NCBI RefSeq assembly: GCF_019931215.1
Contig: NZ_JAIOUB010000003.1
Location: 186,001 to 250,000, forward strand
Source: Alcanivorax limicola
Lineage (GTDB): Bacteria > Pseudomonadota > Gammaproteobacteria > Pseudomonadales > Alcanivoracaceae
DNA: 64,000 nucleotides
Direction: 5' to 3'
Shown: positions 1-9,854 of the stretch, one piece after another
Position numbering within the stretch: the stretch's first letter is position 1
How the letters are laid out: each line of letters begins with the position of its first letter
The notes under the pieces: model-generated
Database searches by the model: none
Told to the model about the DNA's origin: nothing
What the model saw: the letters and a program-made list of their open reading frames with translations, nothing else
Made by a program: the position numbers and the translations under genes

Positions 1-230
1 TGGAGTTTGTGACGGACAGCGGCCGCCCCATGCCCATTGCTTACACCATGTTCAAGGACGGTGAGGCCTGGAAAGTGGATAACGTGATCGTCAATGGCCT
101 CAACCTGGGGCGGGTGTTCCGCATGCAGTTTGATCAGGCCATGCGCCAGCACGGCGGCGATATCGACAAGGTGATCGCCGGTTGGTCCACTGAGGTGGAT
201 ATCGAAGAGGCTGCAGCAGGCGGCAGCTGA
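1..230 (+). CDS. mlaC: MlaC, periplasmic phospholipid-binding protein (3' end only)
   Basis: This is the last ~75 codons of an open frame entering from the left edge; the frame is open from position 3 and stops at 228-230. The residues (AYTMFKDGEAWKVDNVIVNG, then FRMQFDQAM and IAGWS) match the C-terminal half of the MlaC/Ttg2D family. MlaC shuttles phospholipids across the periplasm between the outer-membrane MlaA complex and the inner-membrane MlaFEDB transporter. The following ibaG-murA order is the usual Mla neighbourhood, but the STAS gene mlaB that normally follows is not in the 171-nt gap. The true start lies outside the window. Sure of family; the symbol rests partly on context. Confidence 0.85.
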   Translation, partial: EFVTDSGRPMPIAYTMFKDGEAWKVDNVIVNGLNLGRVFRMQFDQAMRQHGGDIDKVIAGWSTEVDIEEAAAGGS

Positions 231-272
231 GCCTTCGCGAAGCCCCCTCCAGCCCCTCTCCGCGAACCCTCG

Positions 273-294
273 GCCGGGGCCTGCGCGCCCCGGC
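273..294. other. GC-rich perfect hairpin after mlaC
   Basis: GCCGGGGC (273-280) and GCCCCGGC (287-294) form a perfect 8-bp stem around a 6-nt loop. No T-run follows, so this is not a classical terminator; it could stabilise the mla mRNA 3' end or aid Rho-independent pausing. Function is inference. Confidence 0.35.
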
Positions 295-401
295 AGATGA
301 AAAATATCTGTTTAAGCCCTATCATGGCGCTCCCGTGAACCCGCTGCGGGGGCGCCCTTGCGCCCGCCGTATGCGCCCGACTGTATGCGACAGGAGAGCC
401 A

Positions 402-656
402 ATGACCCCGGATCAGATCAAGACATTGATAGAAGCGGGTATCGACGACGCCCGTGTTGCGGTGCAGGGCGAGGGTGGCAAATACGAGATTCTGGTGATC
501 GCCGATGCCTTCGAGGGCCTGAGCCCGGTGAAGCGGCAGCAGCGGGTGTACAGCTGCATCAACGCTGAAATCGCCGATGGCAGCATCCACGCTGTTACGA
601 TTCGCGCCCATACGTCGGCACAATGGGATGAAGCGCAGCGTCGCGGCCTTGCCTGA
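402..656 (+). CDS. ibaG: IbaG/BolA-family protein
   Basis: An 84-residue single-domain BolA protein. The BolA core runs from about residue 16 to 75 (GGKYEILVIADAFEGL, KRQQRVY, IHAVTIRAHTSAQW), with the conserved His at position 63 that in the family ligates an iron-sulfur cluster together with a monothiol glutaredoxin. IbaG is linked to iron-sulfur handling and acid/envelope stress. Its position directly before murA is conserved across gammaproteobacteria and separates it from the stationary-phase morphogene bolA itself. Start ATG follows an AGGAGAG ribosome-binding site. The upstream gap lacks mlaB. Confidence 0.9.
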   Translation: MTPDQIKTLIEAGIDDARVAVQGEGGKYEILVIADAFEGLSPVKRQQRVYSCINAEIADGSIHAVTIRAHTSAQWDEAQRRGLA

Positions 657-1991
<1,335 letters not shown>

Positions 1992-2011
1992 CGGTATCAG
2001 GGTGAACCAAC

Positions 2012-2689
2012 ATGGCAACTGATCGGCCACTGATCATCGCGCTCTCCAAGGGCCGGATTCTTCAGGAAACGCTGCCGCTGCTGGAAAACGCCGGCATTCG
2101 TCTGCTGGAAGATCCGGACAAGTCGCGCAAGCTGATCTTTGAAACCAGCCGCGATGATGTGCGCATCATTATTCTGCGCGCCACGGATGTGCCGCCTTAT
2201 GTGCAGCATGGCGCGGCCGATATCGGCGTGGCGGGCAAGGACGTGCTGATGGAGCATGGTGCGGCGGGTATTTTCGAACCGCTGGATCTGGAAATTGCAC
2301 GCTGCAAACTGATGGTTGCCGCACCGAAGGATGCCGAGCCGGTGGTCGGGCGCCTGCGGGTGGCCACCAAGTTCGTGAACATCGCGCGTCAATATTTCGC
2401 CAGCTGTGGCCGCCAGGCCGATGTGATCAAGCTTTACGGCGCCATGGAACTGGCGCCAATCGTGGGGCTGGCGGACCGCATCGTGGATATCGTCGATACC
2501 GGCAACACGCTGCGCGCCAATGGCCTGGAGCCGACCGAGCTGATTGCGCATGTGTCCAGCCGGCTGATCGTCAATCAGGCCAGCATGAAAACCCGTCACA
2601 CGGACATTCAACGCATTATTGATTGTCTGGCAGAGGCAGTGGCCGCGCGTCGGGACGGCACAGACGACAAGGCAGGTGAGCGCGCATGA
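2012..2689 (+). CDS. hisG: ATP phosphoribosyltransferase, short form (HisG-S)
   Basis: 225 residues: catalytic domains only ([19 protein letters not shown] at the N-terminus, [10 protein letters not shown] near 75-85, [16 protein letters not shown] near 160-175). It catalyses the first step of histidine synthesis, ATP + PRPP to phosphoribosyl-ATP. The ~75-residue C-terminal regulatory domain of the long form (~299 aa) is absent, so the enzyme is expected to need the HisRS-like subunit HisZ for activity and feedback inhibition; no hisZ is in this window. Its stop overlaps the hisD start by 4 nt (ATGA), indicating translational coupling. Confidence 0.96.
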   Translation: MATDRPLIIALSKGRILQETLPLLENAGIRLLEDPDKSRKLIFETSRDDVRIIILRATDVPPYVQHGAADIGVAGKDVLMEHGAAGIFEPLDLEIARCKLMVAAPKDAEPVVGRLRVATKFVNIARQYFASCGRQADVIKLYGAMELAPIVGLADRIVDIVDTGNTLRANGLEPTELIAHVSSRLIVNQASMKTRHTDIQRIIDCLAEAVAARRDGTDDKAGERA

Positions 2690-4023
2690 AAACCACTCGC
2701 CTCAGCAGCACACAGGCGGATTTTGATAGCAGGCTGGATCAACTGACGGCCTGGAGCGAAGAGCGCGACAGCGAAGTCAGCGCCCGCGTCAGTGAGATCA
2801 TTCGTGCCGTGCGTGAGCAGGGTGACGCGGCGGTGGTGACCTACACCAACCGCTTTGACCGCCGCCAGGTCACGCACATCGACGAGCTGATTGTGGGCCA
2901 GGATCAGTTGCAGGCGGCGCTGGCACGCATTCCCGCCGCACAACGCGAGGCGCTGGAAGCGGCGGCGGAACGTGTGCGCAGTTACCACGTGCGGCAGCGT
3001 CAGGATTCCTGGCACTACGAAGATGCGGATGGCCATTTGCTGGGCCAGCAGGTCACGCCCCTCGACCGCGCCGGCCTGTACGTGCCCGGCGGCAAGGCAG
3101 CCTACCCCAGCTCGGTGTTGATGAGCGCCATCCCGGCCAAAGTGGCTGGCGTTGGTGAGGTGGTCATGGTGTCCCCGTCTCCCGGTGGTGAGCTCAACGA
3201 CATGGTGCTTGCCGCCGCGGCCATTGTCGGCATTGACCGCGTGCTCACCGTGGGTGGCGCCCAGGCAGTTGCCGCACTGGCCTGGGGCACAGAAACCATT
3301 CCCGCCGTCGACAAGATTGTCGGCCCCGGCAATATTTATGTGGCAGAAGCCAAGCGCCAGGTATTCGGCAAGGTCGGCATCGACATGATCGCCGGGCCGT
3401 CGGAAATTCTCGTGGTTTGCGATGGCAAGACCAATCCGGACTGGATTGCCATGGACCTATTTTCCCAGGCGGAGCACGACGAGGAAGCCCAGGCCATCCT
3501 GATCTCGCCCGATGCGGCCTTCCTGGATCAGGTGGCGGAAAGCATGGCGCGCCTTGTCGTCACACTGGAGCGCGAAGACATTATCCGCACCTCCATGGCC
3601 AATCGTGGCGCACTGATACAGGTGCGTGATCTGGATGAGGCCATGGTGCTGGTTAATCGGCTGGCCCCGGAGCACCTGGAATTGTCACTGGATGATCCCA
3701 TGACCTGGGCGCGCCAGGTACGGCATGCCGGCGCCATTTTTCTGGGGCGTCATACCTCGGAAGCGGTCGGCGATTATTGTGCCGGGCCCAGCCACGTGTT
3801 GCCGACCTCCGCCACGGCCCGTTTCTCGTCGCCGCTGGGGGTCTATGACTTCGAGAAACGCAGTTCGCTGATCGGTTGCTCGCCGCAGGGTGCCAGCTTG
3901 CTGGGCCGCATCGCCTCACCGTTGGCACGCAGCGAAGGGCTGACCGCCCATGCGCGCAGTGCCGAATACAGAATTGATGACCAGATTGACGGCAACATTG
4001 ACGGCAGTGGGTCTGCGCAATGA
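2686..4023 (+). CDS. hisD: Histidinol dehydrogenase
   Basis: 445 residues, full length. It performs the last two NAD-dependent oxidations of histidine synthesis (L-histidinol to L-histidine), using a zinc ion. Motifs seen: the Rossmann stretch [15 protein letters not shown] (about 125-145), [30 protein letters not shown] with Zn-site Gln/His, and the C-terminal active-site block [13 protein letters not shown]. Both neighbours overlap by ATGA (hisG upstream, hisC downstream), so hisGDC is a tightly coupled unit. Confidence 0.98.
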   Translation: MKTTRLSSTQADFDSRLDQLTAWSEERDSEVSARVSEIIRAVREQGDAAVVTYTNRFDRRQVTHIDELIVGQDQLQAALARIPAAQREALEAAAERVRSYHVRQRQDSWHYEDADGHLLGQQVTPLDRAGLYVPGGKAAYPSSVLMSAIPAKVAGVGEVVMVSPSPGGELNDMVLAAAAIVGIDRVLTVGGAQAVAALAWGTETIPAVDKIVGPGNIYVAEAKRQVFGKVGIDMIAGPSEILVVCDGKTNPDWIAMDLFSQAEHDEEAQAILISPDAAFLDQVAESMARLVVTLEREDIIRTSMANRGALIQVRDLDEAMVLVNRLAPEHLELSLDDPMTWARQVRHAGAIFLGRHTSEAVGDYCAGPSHVLPTSATARFSSPLGVYDFEKRSSLIGCSPQGASLLGRIASPLARSEGLTAHARSAEYRIDDQIDGNIDGSGSAQ

Positions 4024-5111
4024 GCAAATACTGGAGCGACTTTGTTCACCAACTGGTGCCCTATGTGCCCGGTGAACAGCCGAAACTGGCGCGGCTGGTC
4101 AAACTCAACACCAACGAAAATCCCTTTGGTCCTTCGCCCAGGGCGCTGGCGGCGATCGCGGCGGCCAGCGGCGATGCGCTGCGCCTTTATCCGGACCCGG
4201 ATGCTACGGCGCTGAAGACAGCGATTGCGGAATATTACGGTGTGCAGAACGATCAGGTCTTTGTCGGCAATGGTTCCGACGAAGTGCTGGCGCACCTGTT
4301 CCTCGGGTTTTTCCGCCAGAATGCGCCGCTGTTGTTTCCGGATATCACCTACAGTTTTTACAAGGTCTACTGCGGCCTGTACCAGATTGATTACCGCACT
4401 GTGCCCTTGCGCGATGATTTCAGCATTGATCTGACCGATTACATATCTGGCAACACGTCCGGCAAGCATGCACACAATGGCGGCATTATTTTCCCCAATC
4501 CCAACGCGCCCACCGGGCGGCCGTTGCCGCTGGCAGACATCGAGGCACTGCTGCAACGCAACACCGATTCTCTGGTGGTTGTGGATGAGGCCTATGTGGA
4601 TTTTGGCGGTGAGACGGCGATTGCGCTGGTGGATCGCTACCCGAATCTGCTGGTGACCCAGACGTTGTCCAAATCCCGTTCGCTGGCCGGATTGCGCATC
4701 GGTCTGGCGGTGGGGCAGCGACCGCTGATTGAAGGGCTGGAGCGCATCAAGAACAGCTTCAATTCCTACCCGCTGGATCGCCTGGCCATCGCTGCCGGGA
4801 CTGCCGCGTTTGAAGATCGGGAATGGTTCGAGCAGTGCCGTGATGCCATTGTTGCCGGTCGCGAAGCACTGGCGGCGGCATTGCGTGCGCGGGGATTCGA
4901 GGTGCTGCCCTCGGCGGCGAACTTCCTGTTTGCCCGCCATCCGCAGCACAAGGGCGAGCAACTCGCGGCGGGGCTGCGTGCCGAGGGCGTTATTGTGCGG
5001 CATTTTCCGCGCCCGGAACGCATTGCCGATTTTCTGCGCATCACCATCGGCACCGAGGCGCAGCACGAAGCGCTGCTCAGCGCCCTGGACCCGCTACTCT
5101 CGGACGCCTGA
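4020..5111 (+). CDS. hisC: Histidinol-phosphate aminotransferase
   Basis: 363 residues; class I/II PLP aminotransferase converting imidazole-acetol phosphate plus glutamate to histidinol phosphate. Seen: [14 protein letters not shown] at the N-terminus, the cofactor region [12 protein letters not shown], the NPNAPTGR motif, [11 protein letters not shown], and the Schiff-base lysine in [12 protein letters not shown] (Lys218). It begins by ATGA overlap with hisD and ends at a hairpin terminator. In some relatives such enzymes also accept aromatic amino acids; the his context makes histidine synthesis the main role. Confidence 0.97.
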   Translation: MSKYWSDFVHQLVPYVPGEQPKLARLVKLNTNENPFGPSPRALAAIAAASGDALRLYPDPDATALKTAIAEYYGVQNDQVFVGNGSDEVLAHLFLGFFRQNAPLLFPDITYSFYKVYCGLYQIDYRTVPLRDDFSIDLTDYISGNTSGKHAHNGGIIFPNPNAPTGRPLPLADIEALLQRNTDSLVVVDEAYVDFGGETAIALVDRYPNLLVTQTLSKSRSLAGLRIGLAVGQRPLIEGLERIKNSFNSYPLDRLAIAAGTAAFEDREWFEQCRDAIVAGREALAAALRARGFEVLPSAANFLFARHPQHKGEQLAAGLRAEGVIVRHFPRPERIADFLRITIGTEAQHEALLSALDPLLSDA

Positions 5112-5128
5112 TCCGCTCTGACACTGAT

Positions 5129-5168
5129 CTGACACCCATCAAACACCGATGGCGTGTCAGTTTTCTTC
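5129..5168 (+). terminator. Rho-independent terminator of the murA-his genes
   Basis: CTGACACCCATC (5129-5140) pairs with GATGGCGTGTCAG (5148-5160) apart from one bulged C, with a 7-nt loop, followed by TTTTCTTC. It also covers the stop codon of the convergent degS-like gene. Confidence 0.75.
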
Positions 5169-6257
5169 AGCGGGCGGGCGTGTGCCGATCAGCACCGACA
5201 AGGTCAGCGGTTCCCGGTTGCGAATCACGTTCAGCTCAAGCTCGGTGTCGGGGCGCGTGCCGGCAATGATGTTCATGGCCTGAAAACCGTCGCGCACCCG
5301 GTTGCCGTTGATACCGCTGAGCACATCGCCGGGACGCAATCCGCCTTGATGGGCCGGACCATTGCGCACGACTTCCGATACCAGCCCGCCACGGGCCTCT
5401 TCCAGCCCGAACGACGCCGCCAGATTCGGCGTGATGTCCTGCACCGTGACACCCAGCCAGCCACGAATCACCCGGCCATGTTCGATCAGATCCGTCATGA
5501 CCTTGCTGGCGGTGGAGGCGGGCGAGGCGAAGCCCATGCCCTCCCAGCTCCCGCCGGCAGACAGGATGGCCGTGTTGATGCCGATCAGGTTGCCGCGGGT
5601 ATCAATCAGCGCACCACCGGAATTGCCCCGGTTGATGGCCGCATCCGTCTGGATGAAATTCTCGAAAGTGGCAATGCCGAGGTTGCGGCCGGTGGCGCTG
5701 ACAATCCCCATGGAGACGGTCTGGCCCACGCCCAGCGGGTTGCCGATGGCCAGCACCACATCACCGACATTCGGCGCACTGTTGTCCAGCCGGATGACCG
5801 GCAGGTTATCCAGCGAAATCTGCAACAATGCCAGGTCGGTTTCCGGGTCGGTGCCGACCACCTGGGCTCTCGCCTCGCGGCCATCATGCAATGCCACCAG
5901 AATTTCATCGGCATCGCGGATGACGTGATAACTGGTCAGCATGTATCCGGCGCTGGAGACGATGACCGCAGAGCCGAGGCTGGACAGAATGCGCTCCCGG
6001 CGCGGCTCTCCCATGAACTGCTGAAAGAAGGGATCGTCCGGCTCGTCACGGCGGGTGATGACCTGCGTCGTGTAGATATTGGCCACCGCCGGGGCGGCAC
6101 GAGACACGGCTTCGGAATAAGAGGTCACCAGCTGTCCCATGCTGGCGGGCGCGCCGCCGTTGGGTGCCCCCGGGCCGGACTGGTGCCACCAGAGCACACC
6201 CATGCCCACAATCACGCCGGTCAGGGCCGGGCCGGCGAGGAATTTCAGCAGCTTCAT
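5157..6257 (-). CDS. algW: DegS/AlgW-type periplasmic site-1 serine protease
   Basis: 366 residues: an N-terminal membrane anchor (about 5-24), a trypsin-like S1C domain with His111 (SYHVIRD), Asp141 (TDLALL) and Ser213 (GNSGGAL), and a single PDZ domain (about 255-345). The single anchor and single PDZ fit DegS/AlgW rather than the two-PDZ DegP/MucD. This class senses misfolded outer-membrane proteins by their C-termini and starts RseA/MucA cleavage, releasing the envelope-stress sigma factor. The position next to hisC is also seen for algW in Pseudomonas. The symbol degS would be equally defensible. Confidence 0.9.
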   Translation of the reverse strand: MKLLKFLAGPALTGVIVGMGVLWWHQSGPGAPNGGAPASMGQLVTSYSEAVSRAAPAVANIYTTQVITRRDEPDDPFFQQFMGEPRRERILSSLGSAVIVSSAGYMLTSYHVIRDADEILVALHDGREARAQVVGTDPETDLALLQISLDNLPVIRLDNSAPNVGDVVLAIGNPLGVGQTVSMGIVSATGRNLGIATFENFIQTDAAINRGNSGGALIDTRGNLIGINTAILSAGGSWEGMGFASPASTASKVMTDLIEHGRVIRGWLGVTVQDITPNLAASFGLEEARGGLVSEVVRNGPAHQGGLRPGDVLSGINGNRVRDGFQAMNIIAGTRPDTELELNVIRNREPLTLSVLIGTRPPAEEN

Positions 6258-6290
6258 CGCATTTTTTTCCGCTGAGGTACAATTGGCGGC

Positions 6291-6299
6291 AGTGTATCA
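6291..6299 (-). promoter_or_regulatory. Possible extended -10 promoter for the degS-like gene
   Basis: On the minus strand the sequence TGATACACT (TG-n plus TACACT) lies 34-42 nt before the start codon. No good -35 is visible at 16-18 nt. Weak prediction. Confidence 0.3.
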
Positions 6300-6377
6300 G
6301 ATGAACCCGTGCCACCGTGATGCTGATAGCGCAAAAGCGCGCCCTGGCTCACGGGGAACACACCTGACGGAGGCTCC

Positions 6378-7127
6378 ATGCTCAAACGCGACGACATGCT
6401 GCACGCTCTGGACGAGCTGCTGGCTCCCGGGTCCTATCGGGATTACTGCCCCAATGGCCTGCAAGTGGAGGGGCGCGAGCAGATTCGTCGTGTGGTGACC
6501 GGCGTAACCGCCTGCCAGGCCTTGCTGGATGCGGCGGTGATTGAAGAAGCGGATGCGGTGCTGGTGCACCACGGCTACTTCTGGAAAAACGAAGACGCAC
6601 GGGTGCGCGGCATGAAGAAGCAGCGCCTGCAGACCCTGCTGCGCCACGATCTGAACCTGTTTGCGTACCACCTGCCGCTGGATTGCCACCCGCGCCTGGG
6701 GAATAACGCTGAATTGGGGCGCCGCCTCGGTCTCAGTGTGACGGGCCCGCTGGGGGACGACGGCATTGGTCTGGTGGGACGCTTGCCAGAGCCGATGACG
6801 GCACTGGAATTTGCCCGCCTGGTCGAGGACGTGGTGGGCCGCGAAGCCCTGCATATCGGTGAGACAGAAGACGAGATCGAAACCATCGCCTGGTGTACTG
6901 GTGCGGCGCAGGGCTTTATCGAACAGGCCCAGGCCCAGGGGGTGGACGCCTATCTCAGCGGCGAAATCTCCGAACCGACGGTGCATTTCGCCCGCGAAAC
7001 CGGCATCCATTATTTCGCAGCCGGGCACCACGCCACCGAGCGTTACGGGGTGCAGGCGGTGGGCCAGTGGCTGGCGGACACCTTCGGCATCGAACACGTC
7101 TTCATTGATATCGACAACCCGGTCTGA
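6378..7127 (+). CDS. Nif3-family dinuclear metal-centre protein
   Basis: 249 residues, the size of E. coli YbgI. Family signatures: YCPNGLQVEG near the N-terminus, the metal-binding VHHGYFWKN (about 62-70), AYHLPLDCHP, and the C-terminal FAAGHHATERYGV. These form a toroidal hexamer with two metals per subunit. The family is often labelled GTP cyclohydrolase type 2-like, but the physiological reaction is not settled, so no function is asserted. It is divergent from the degS-like gene; start ATG is preceded by GGAGG. Confidence 0.9.
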   Translation: MLKRDDMLHALDELLAPGSYRDYCPNGLQVEGREQIRRVVTGVTACQALLDAAVIEEADAVLVHHGYFWKNEDARVRGMKKQRLQTLLRHDLNLFAYHLPLDCHPRLGNNAELGRRLGLSVTGPLGDDGIGLVGRLPEPMTALEFARLVEDVVGREALHIGETEDEIETIAWCTGAAQGFIEQAQAQGVDAYLSGEISEPTVHFARETGIHYFAAGHHATERYGVQAVGQWLADTFGIEHVFIDIDNPV

Positions 7128-7145
7128 GGGCACCGGGTTGTTGTG
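7115..7145 (+). terminator. Possible terminator spanning the Nif3 stop codon
   Basis: CAACCCGGT (7115-7123) and ACCGGGTTG (7132-7140) form a perfect 9-bp stem followed by TTGTTG. The T-run is weak. It lies between convergent genes. Confidence 0.4.
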
Positions 7146-7168
7146 GTGCGGTCAGTGTTGAACGGCTG

Positions 7169-7726
7169 TCAGGCGCGCTTCTCGTCTGCCGTCGAGCAGC
7201 CCTGGTCCTCACACCCTTCGGCATAGTCCCGGGGCGGTTCGACGCCCGCTGTGGCGGCATCATCTTTCGGCCGGGCAAAGTCATCCAGAGGGGAGAAAGG
7301 CCCCTCGGCCTTGAGGCGCAGACCAAAGTCCTCCGACAGCGTGCCCTGGGCGGATGGCGCATAGTCCAGCGGCTGGCTGACATCACCGCTGCTGCCCGGT
7401 TGCTCGCCGGGGTAGCCCGGCAGGCTGTCCAGTGACTTGGCCATGGCCAGGCGCCGGCCCTGCTCGCTGCACAGGCCACGGGCCCCCTCGGACAGGTGAT
7501 CGTGCACGGCCCGGTAGGATGCGGTCATCTGGTTGACCAACTCGGCGGTGCGCAGGAAATGGTGGTCCACCTCTTCCCGATGTCGCGCCAGTGTGCTCAG
7601 CGCCTCATCGCGCTCCTGCTCGAATTGCTTGCGCTGGCGTCGGGCGGGCATCAGCAGGACGGTGGCTGCGCCGCCGACGATCAGGCCGGCAAAAAACGTG
7701 AGCAGAACGGCGGTCAGGTTTTCCAT
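7169..7726 (-). CDS. zapG: ZapG/YhcB-family (DUF1043) inner-membrane protein
   Basis: 185 residues with an N-terminal transmembrane helix (about 5-27, LLTFFAGLIVGGAATVLL), then a charged coiled coil (about 30-85, FEQERDEALSTLARHREEV) and the conserved YRAVHDHLSEGARGLC block. DUF1043 proteins (YhcB/ZapG) help coordinate division, cell length and envelope synthesis in Enterobacteria. The C-terminal ~90 residues are acidic, Pro/Gly-rich and probably disordered. The conserved neighbourhood with zapE and rplM-rpsI supports the call. Symbol by family and context. Confidence 0.82.
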   Translation of the reverse strand: MENLTAVLLTFFAGLIVGGAATVLLMPARRQRKQFEQERDEALSTLARHREEVDHHFLRTAELVNQMTASYRAVHDHLSEGARGLCSEQGRRLAMAKSLDSLPGYPGEQPGSSGDVSQPLDYAPSAQGTLSEDFGLRLKAEGPFSPLDDFARPKDDAATAGVEPPRDYAEGCEDQGCSTADEKRA

Positions 7727-7834
7727 GCGTTACTCCCATGGGGTATCAAGAACGGAGTGTCAGGGATCGTTACAGACGATCCTATTGCAGCACAGCTGTT
7801 CCTCCAGCGCCAAGCAGAGTGGCCGGGTAATTGT

Positions 7835-7840
7835 TAGAAT
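7835..7840 (+). promoter_or_regulatory. Possible -10 box for the alpha/beta hydrolase gene
   Basis: TAGAAT lies 40 nt before the start codon, giving a short leader. No convincing -35 at the usual spacing. Confidence 0.3.
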
Positions 7841-7879
7841 TCGTGCTACCGCATGGTCCACCATCAGAAGGAGCCACCG

Positions 7880-8530
7880 ATGACAGCCAGCGATACCCGC
7901 CAAACCTGCGACTTGCAGGGGCCTGAAGGGCGCCTGGAGGCGGTGCTGGAGAAGGGGGAAGGCACCCCGACTTTCTGCGCCATTGTCTGTCATCCGCACC
8001 CGTTGTTCGGCGGCACCATGGGCAACAAGGTGGTGACCACCCTCAGCCGGACCTGCCGCGAGGCCGGTGGCGCTGTGTTGCGCTTCAATTTCCGTGGCGT
8101 GGGCAAGAGCCAGGGCGCCTACAGCGACGGCCTGGGTGAGACCGAGGACCTGCTGGCCGCCGAAGCATGGTTGTCCCACGCCTGGCCAGGTCTGCCACTG
8201 TGGCTGGCGGGCTTCTCCTTCGGCAGCTTCGTGGCGGCGCGCGGCGCGCGCATCCTGGCGGACAACGGCCGCCCGGCCAGACACCTGTTCCTGGTAGCGC
8301 CGCCGGTGCACCACTACGATTTCAACAGCATCGACAATACCGCCTGCCCGGTCACCGTGGTGCAAAGCGAAGACGATGAAGTGGTGCCCGCTGAGGACGT
8401 CTTCCAATGGGCGGCGCAGACCCCGCTGGCGCCGGATCTGATTCGCGTACCGGACGCCGGGCATTTCTTCCACGGGCGCCTGATCCCGCTGGCCGAGGTG
8501 GCCCGCAGCCGCCTGCCCGGCGCACTTTAA
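7880..8530 (+). CDS. Alpha/beta hydrolase (COG2945-like)
   Basis: 216 residues. The start at 7880 is preferred over an in-frame ATG at 7853 because AAGGAG lies 7 nt before it and the family begins at about this point. Motifs: VCHPHPLFGGTMGNKVV near residue 40-55 (oxyanion-hole region), nucleophile elbow AGFSFGSF (about 109-116), acid in QSEDDEVVP, and the catalytic His in AGHFFHGRL near the C-terminus. Cytoplasmic (no signal peptide). Substrate unknown; small serine esterase or acylhydrolase is the likely chemistry. It sits between zapG and zapE, which are adjacent in E. coli. Confidence 0.82.
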   Translation: MTASDTRQTCDLQGPEGRLEAVLEKGEGTPTFCAIVCHPHPLFGGTMGNKVVTTLSRTCREAGGAVLRFNFRGVGKSQGAYSDGLGETEDLLAAEAWLSHAWPGLPLWLAGFSFGSFVAARGARILADNGRPARHLFLVAPPVHHYDFNSIDNTACPVTVVQSEDDEVVPAEDVFQWAAQTPLAPDLIRVPDAGHFFHGRLIPLAEVARSRLPGAL

Positions 8531-8662
8531 CGACAGGACTCTAACGACAGGACTCCAGCGACAGGCAGCTCGTGGCGGCGGGCGCCACAACCACGACGGG
8601 CTGAATTGCCATCCGTGCGCCCCGGCGCTACATTGGCCGCCCCGAATAGACAGTGCGGGCCC

Positions 8663-9745
8663 ATGACTCCTCTTGAGCACTACCAGCGCGACCTGACCCG
8701 CCCGGAGTTCTTCCATGACCCGGCGCAGCAGCGTGCCGTTGAGCAGCTGGATGCCGTGTATCACGCGCTGATGGCCGGCACCGGCCGCCGTGGTGGCCTG
8801 TTTCGCCGGCGCCGCCCGCAGGCCATACAGGGCCTGTATATGTGGGGCGGCGTGGGCCGCGGCAAGACCTACCTGATGGACGTCTTCTTCGAGTCCCTGC
8901 CGTTTCCGGAGAAGCGGCGCATGCACTTCCACCGCTTCATGCAGCACGTGCACCAGGAGATGCGTGCGCGTCAAGGACAGAAAAATCCACTGGTAAACAT
9001 TGCCCGTGATTTTGCCCGGGCCACGCGAGTGCTATGTTTTGACGAGTTCTTCGTCACGGACATCACCGATGCCATGATTCTGGCGGGCCTGCTCGAGGTG
9101 CTGCTGGAAGAGGGCGTGACGCTGGTGGCAACGTCGAACATCGAGCCCGACGGCCTCTACCGCGACGGGCTGCAGCGGGCGCGCTTCTTGCCCGCCATCG
9201 CGCTGATCAAGGCGCACACGCATGTGCTCAACGTCGATGGCGGCACCGACTACCGGCTGCGACTGCTGGAGCAGGCAGAGCTGTATCACTGCCCCCTGGG
9301 CGACAATTCGGAAGCCTTCCTGACAGAGCGGTTTGCCACCCTGGAAACAGAACACGGCAACCACCGTGAACAGGTCGACCTGAATGTGGAAGGCCGTGTG
9401 ATTCACGCCCGCAAAGTCAGTGACGATGTTGCCTGGTTCGACTTCCGCGCCCTGTGCGACGGCCCGCGCAGCCAGAACGATTACATCGAGCTGGCCCGTG
9501 AATTTCACACGGTGCTGCTGGGCAATGTGGAACGGATGGGCGGCGCCACCGATGATCTGGCGCGCCGCTTCATCAATATGGTGGACGAGTTCTACGACCG
9601 CAGCGTCAAGCTGATCCTGACTGCGGAAGTGCCGATCGAAGACCTTTATGCCGGCGGCCGGCTGGAGTTCGAATTTGACCGCACCCGCAGCCGCTTGCTG
9701 GAGATGCAGTCACACGAGTACCTGGCGCGCGCACACAAGGCGTGA
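8663..9745 (+). CDS. zapE: ZapE, AFG1-family division ATPase
   Basis: 360 residues from the ATG at 8663; an upstream ATG at 8606 would add 19 residues outside the family alignment. Begins MTPLEHYQRDL as in E. coli ZapE/YhcM. Walker A is GGVGRGKTYLMD (Lys68), Walker B CFDEFFVTD, with arginine-finger region TSNIEPDGLYRDGLQR. ZapE is a peripheral Z-ring-associated ATPase that acts on FtsZ polymers under low-oxygen or stress conditions; human AFG1 homologues are mitochondrial. The conserved position near zapG and rplM supports the call. Confidence 0.94.
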   Translation: MTPLEHYQRDLTRPEFFHDPAQQRAVEQLDAVYHALMAGTGRRGGLFRRRRPQAIQGLYMWGGVGRGKTYLMDVFFESLPFPEKRRMHFHRFMQHVHQEMRARQGQKNPLVNIARDFARATRVLCFDEFFVTDITDAMILAGLLEVLLEEGVTLVATSNIEPDGLYRDGLQRARFLPAIALIKAHTHVLNVDGGTDYRLRLLEQAELYHCPLGDNSEAFLTERFATLETEHGNHREQVDLNVEGRVIHARKVSDDVAWFDFRALCDGPRSQNDYIELAREFHTVLLGNVERMGGATDDLARRFINMVDEFYDRSVKLILTAEVPIEDLYAGGRLEFEFDRTRSRLLEMQSHEYLARAHKA

Positions 9746-9854
9746 CAGACCGGAAAAACCTGAAAATTTGACAATGACGTACAAGCGCTGAGGTGTTCAC
9801 AGCTGGTTGACTAGGCTGTGCGAGCATGAGGCGTCATCAACAGGAGAAAACACC

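Noticed and set aside
3843-5066. 407-codon minus-strand frame opposite hisD/hisC
   Set aside because: Shadow frame; hisC and hisD are unambiguous.
5154-6275. Long open frame on the plus strand opposite the degS-like gene (373 codons)
   Set aside because: It mirrors the protease gene, has His/Arg/Gly-rich shadow composition and no ribosome-binding site.
9768-9817. TTGACA (9768) and TTGACT (9807) as promoter parts for the acyl-CoA dehydrogenase
   Set aside because: Neither has a -10 box at 16-18 nt.
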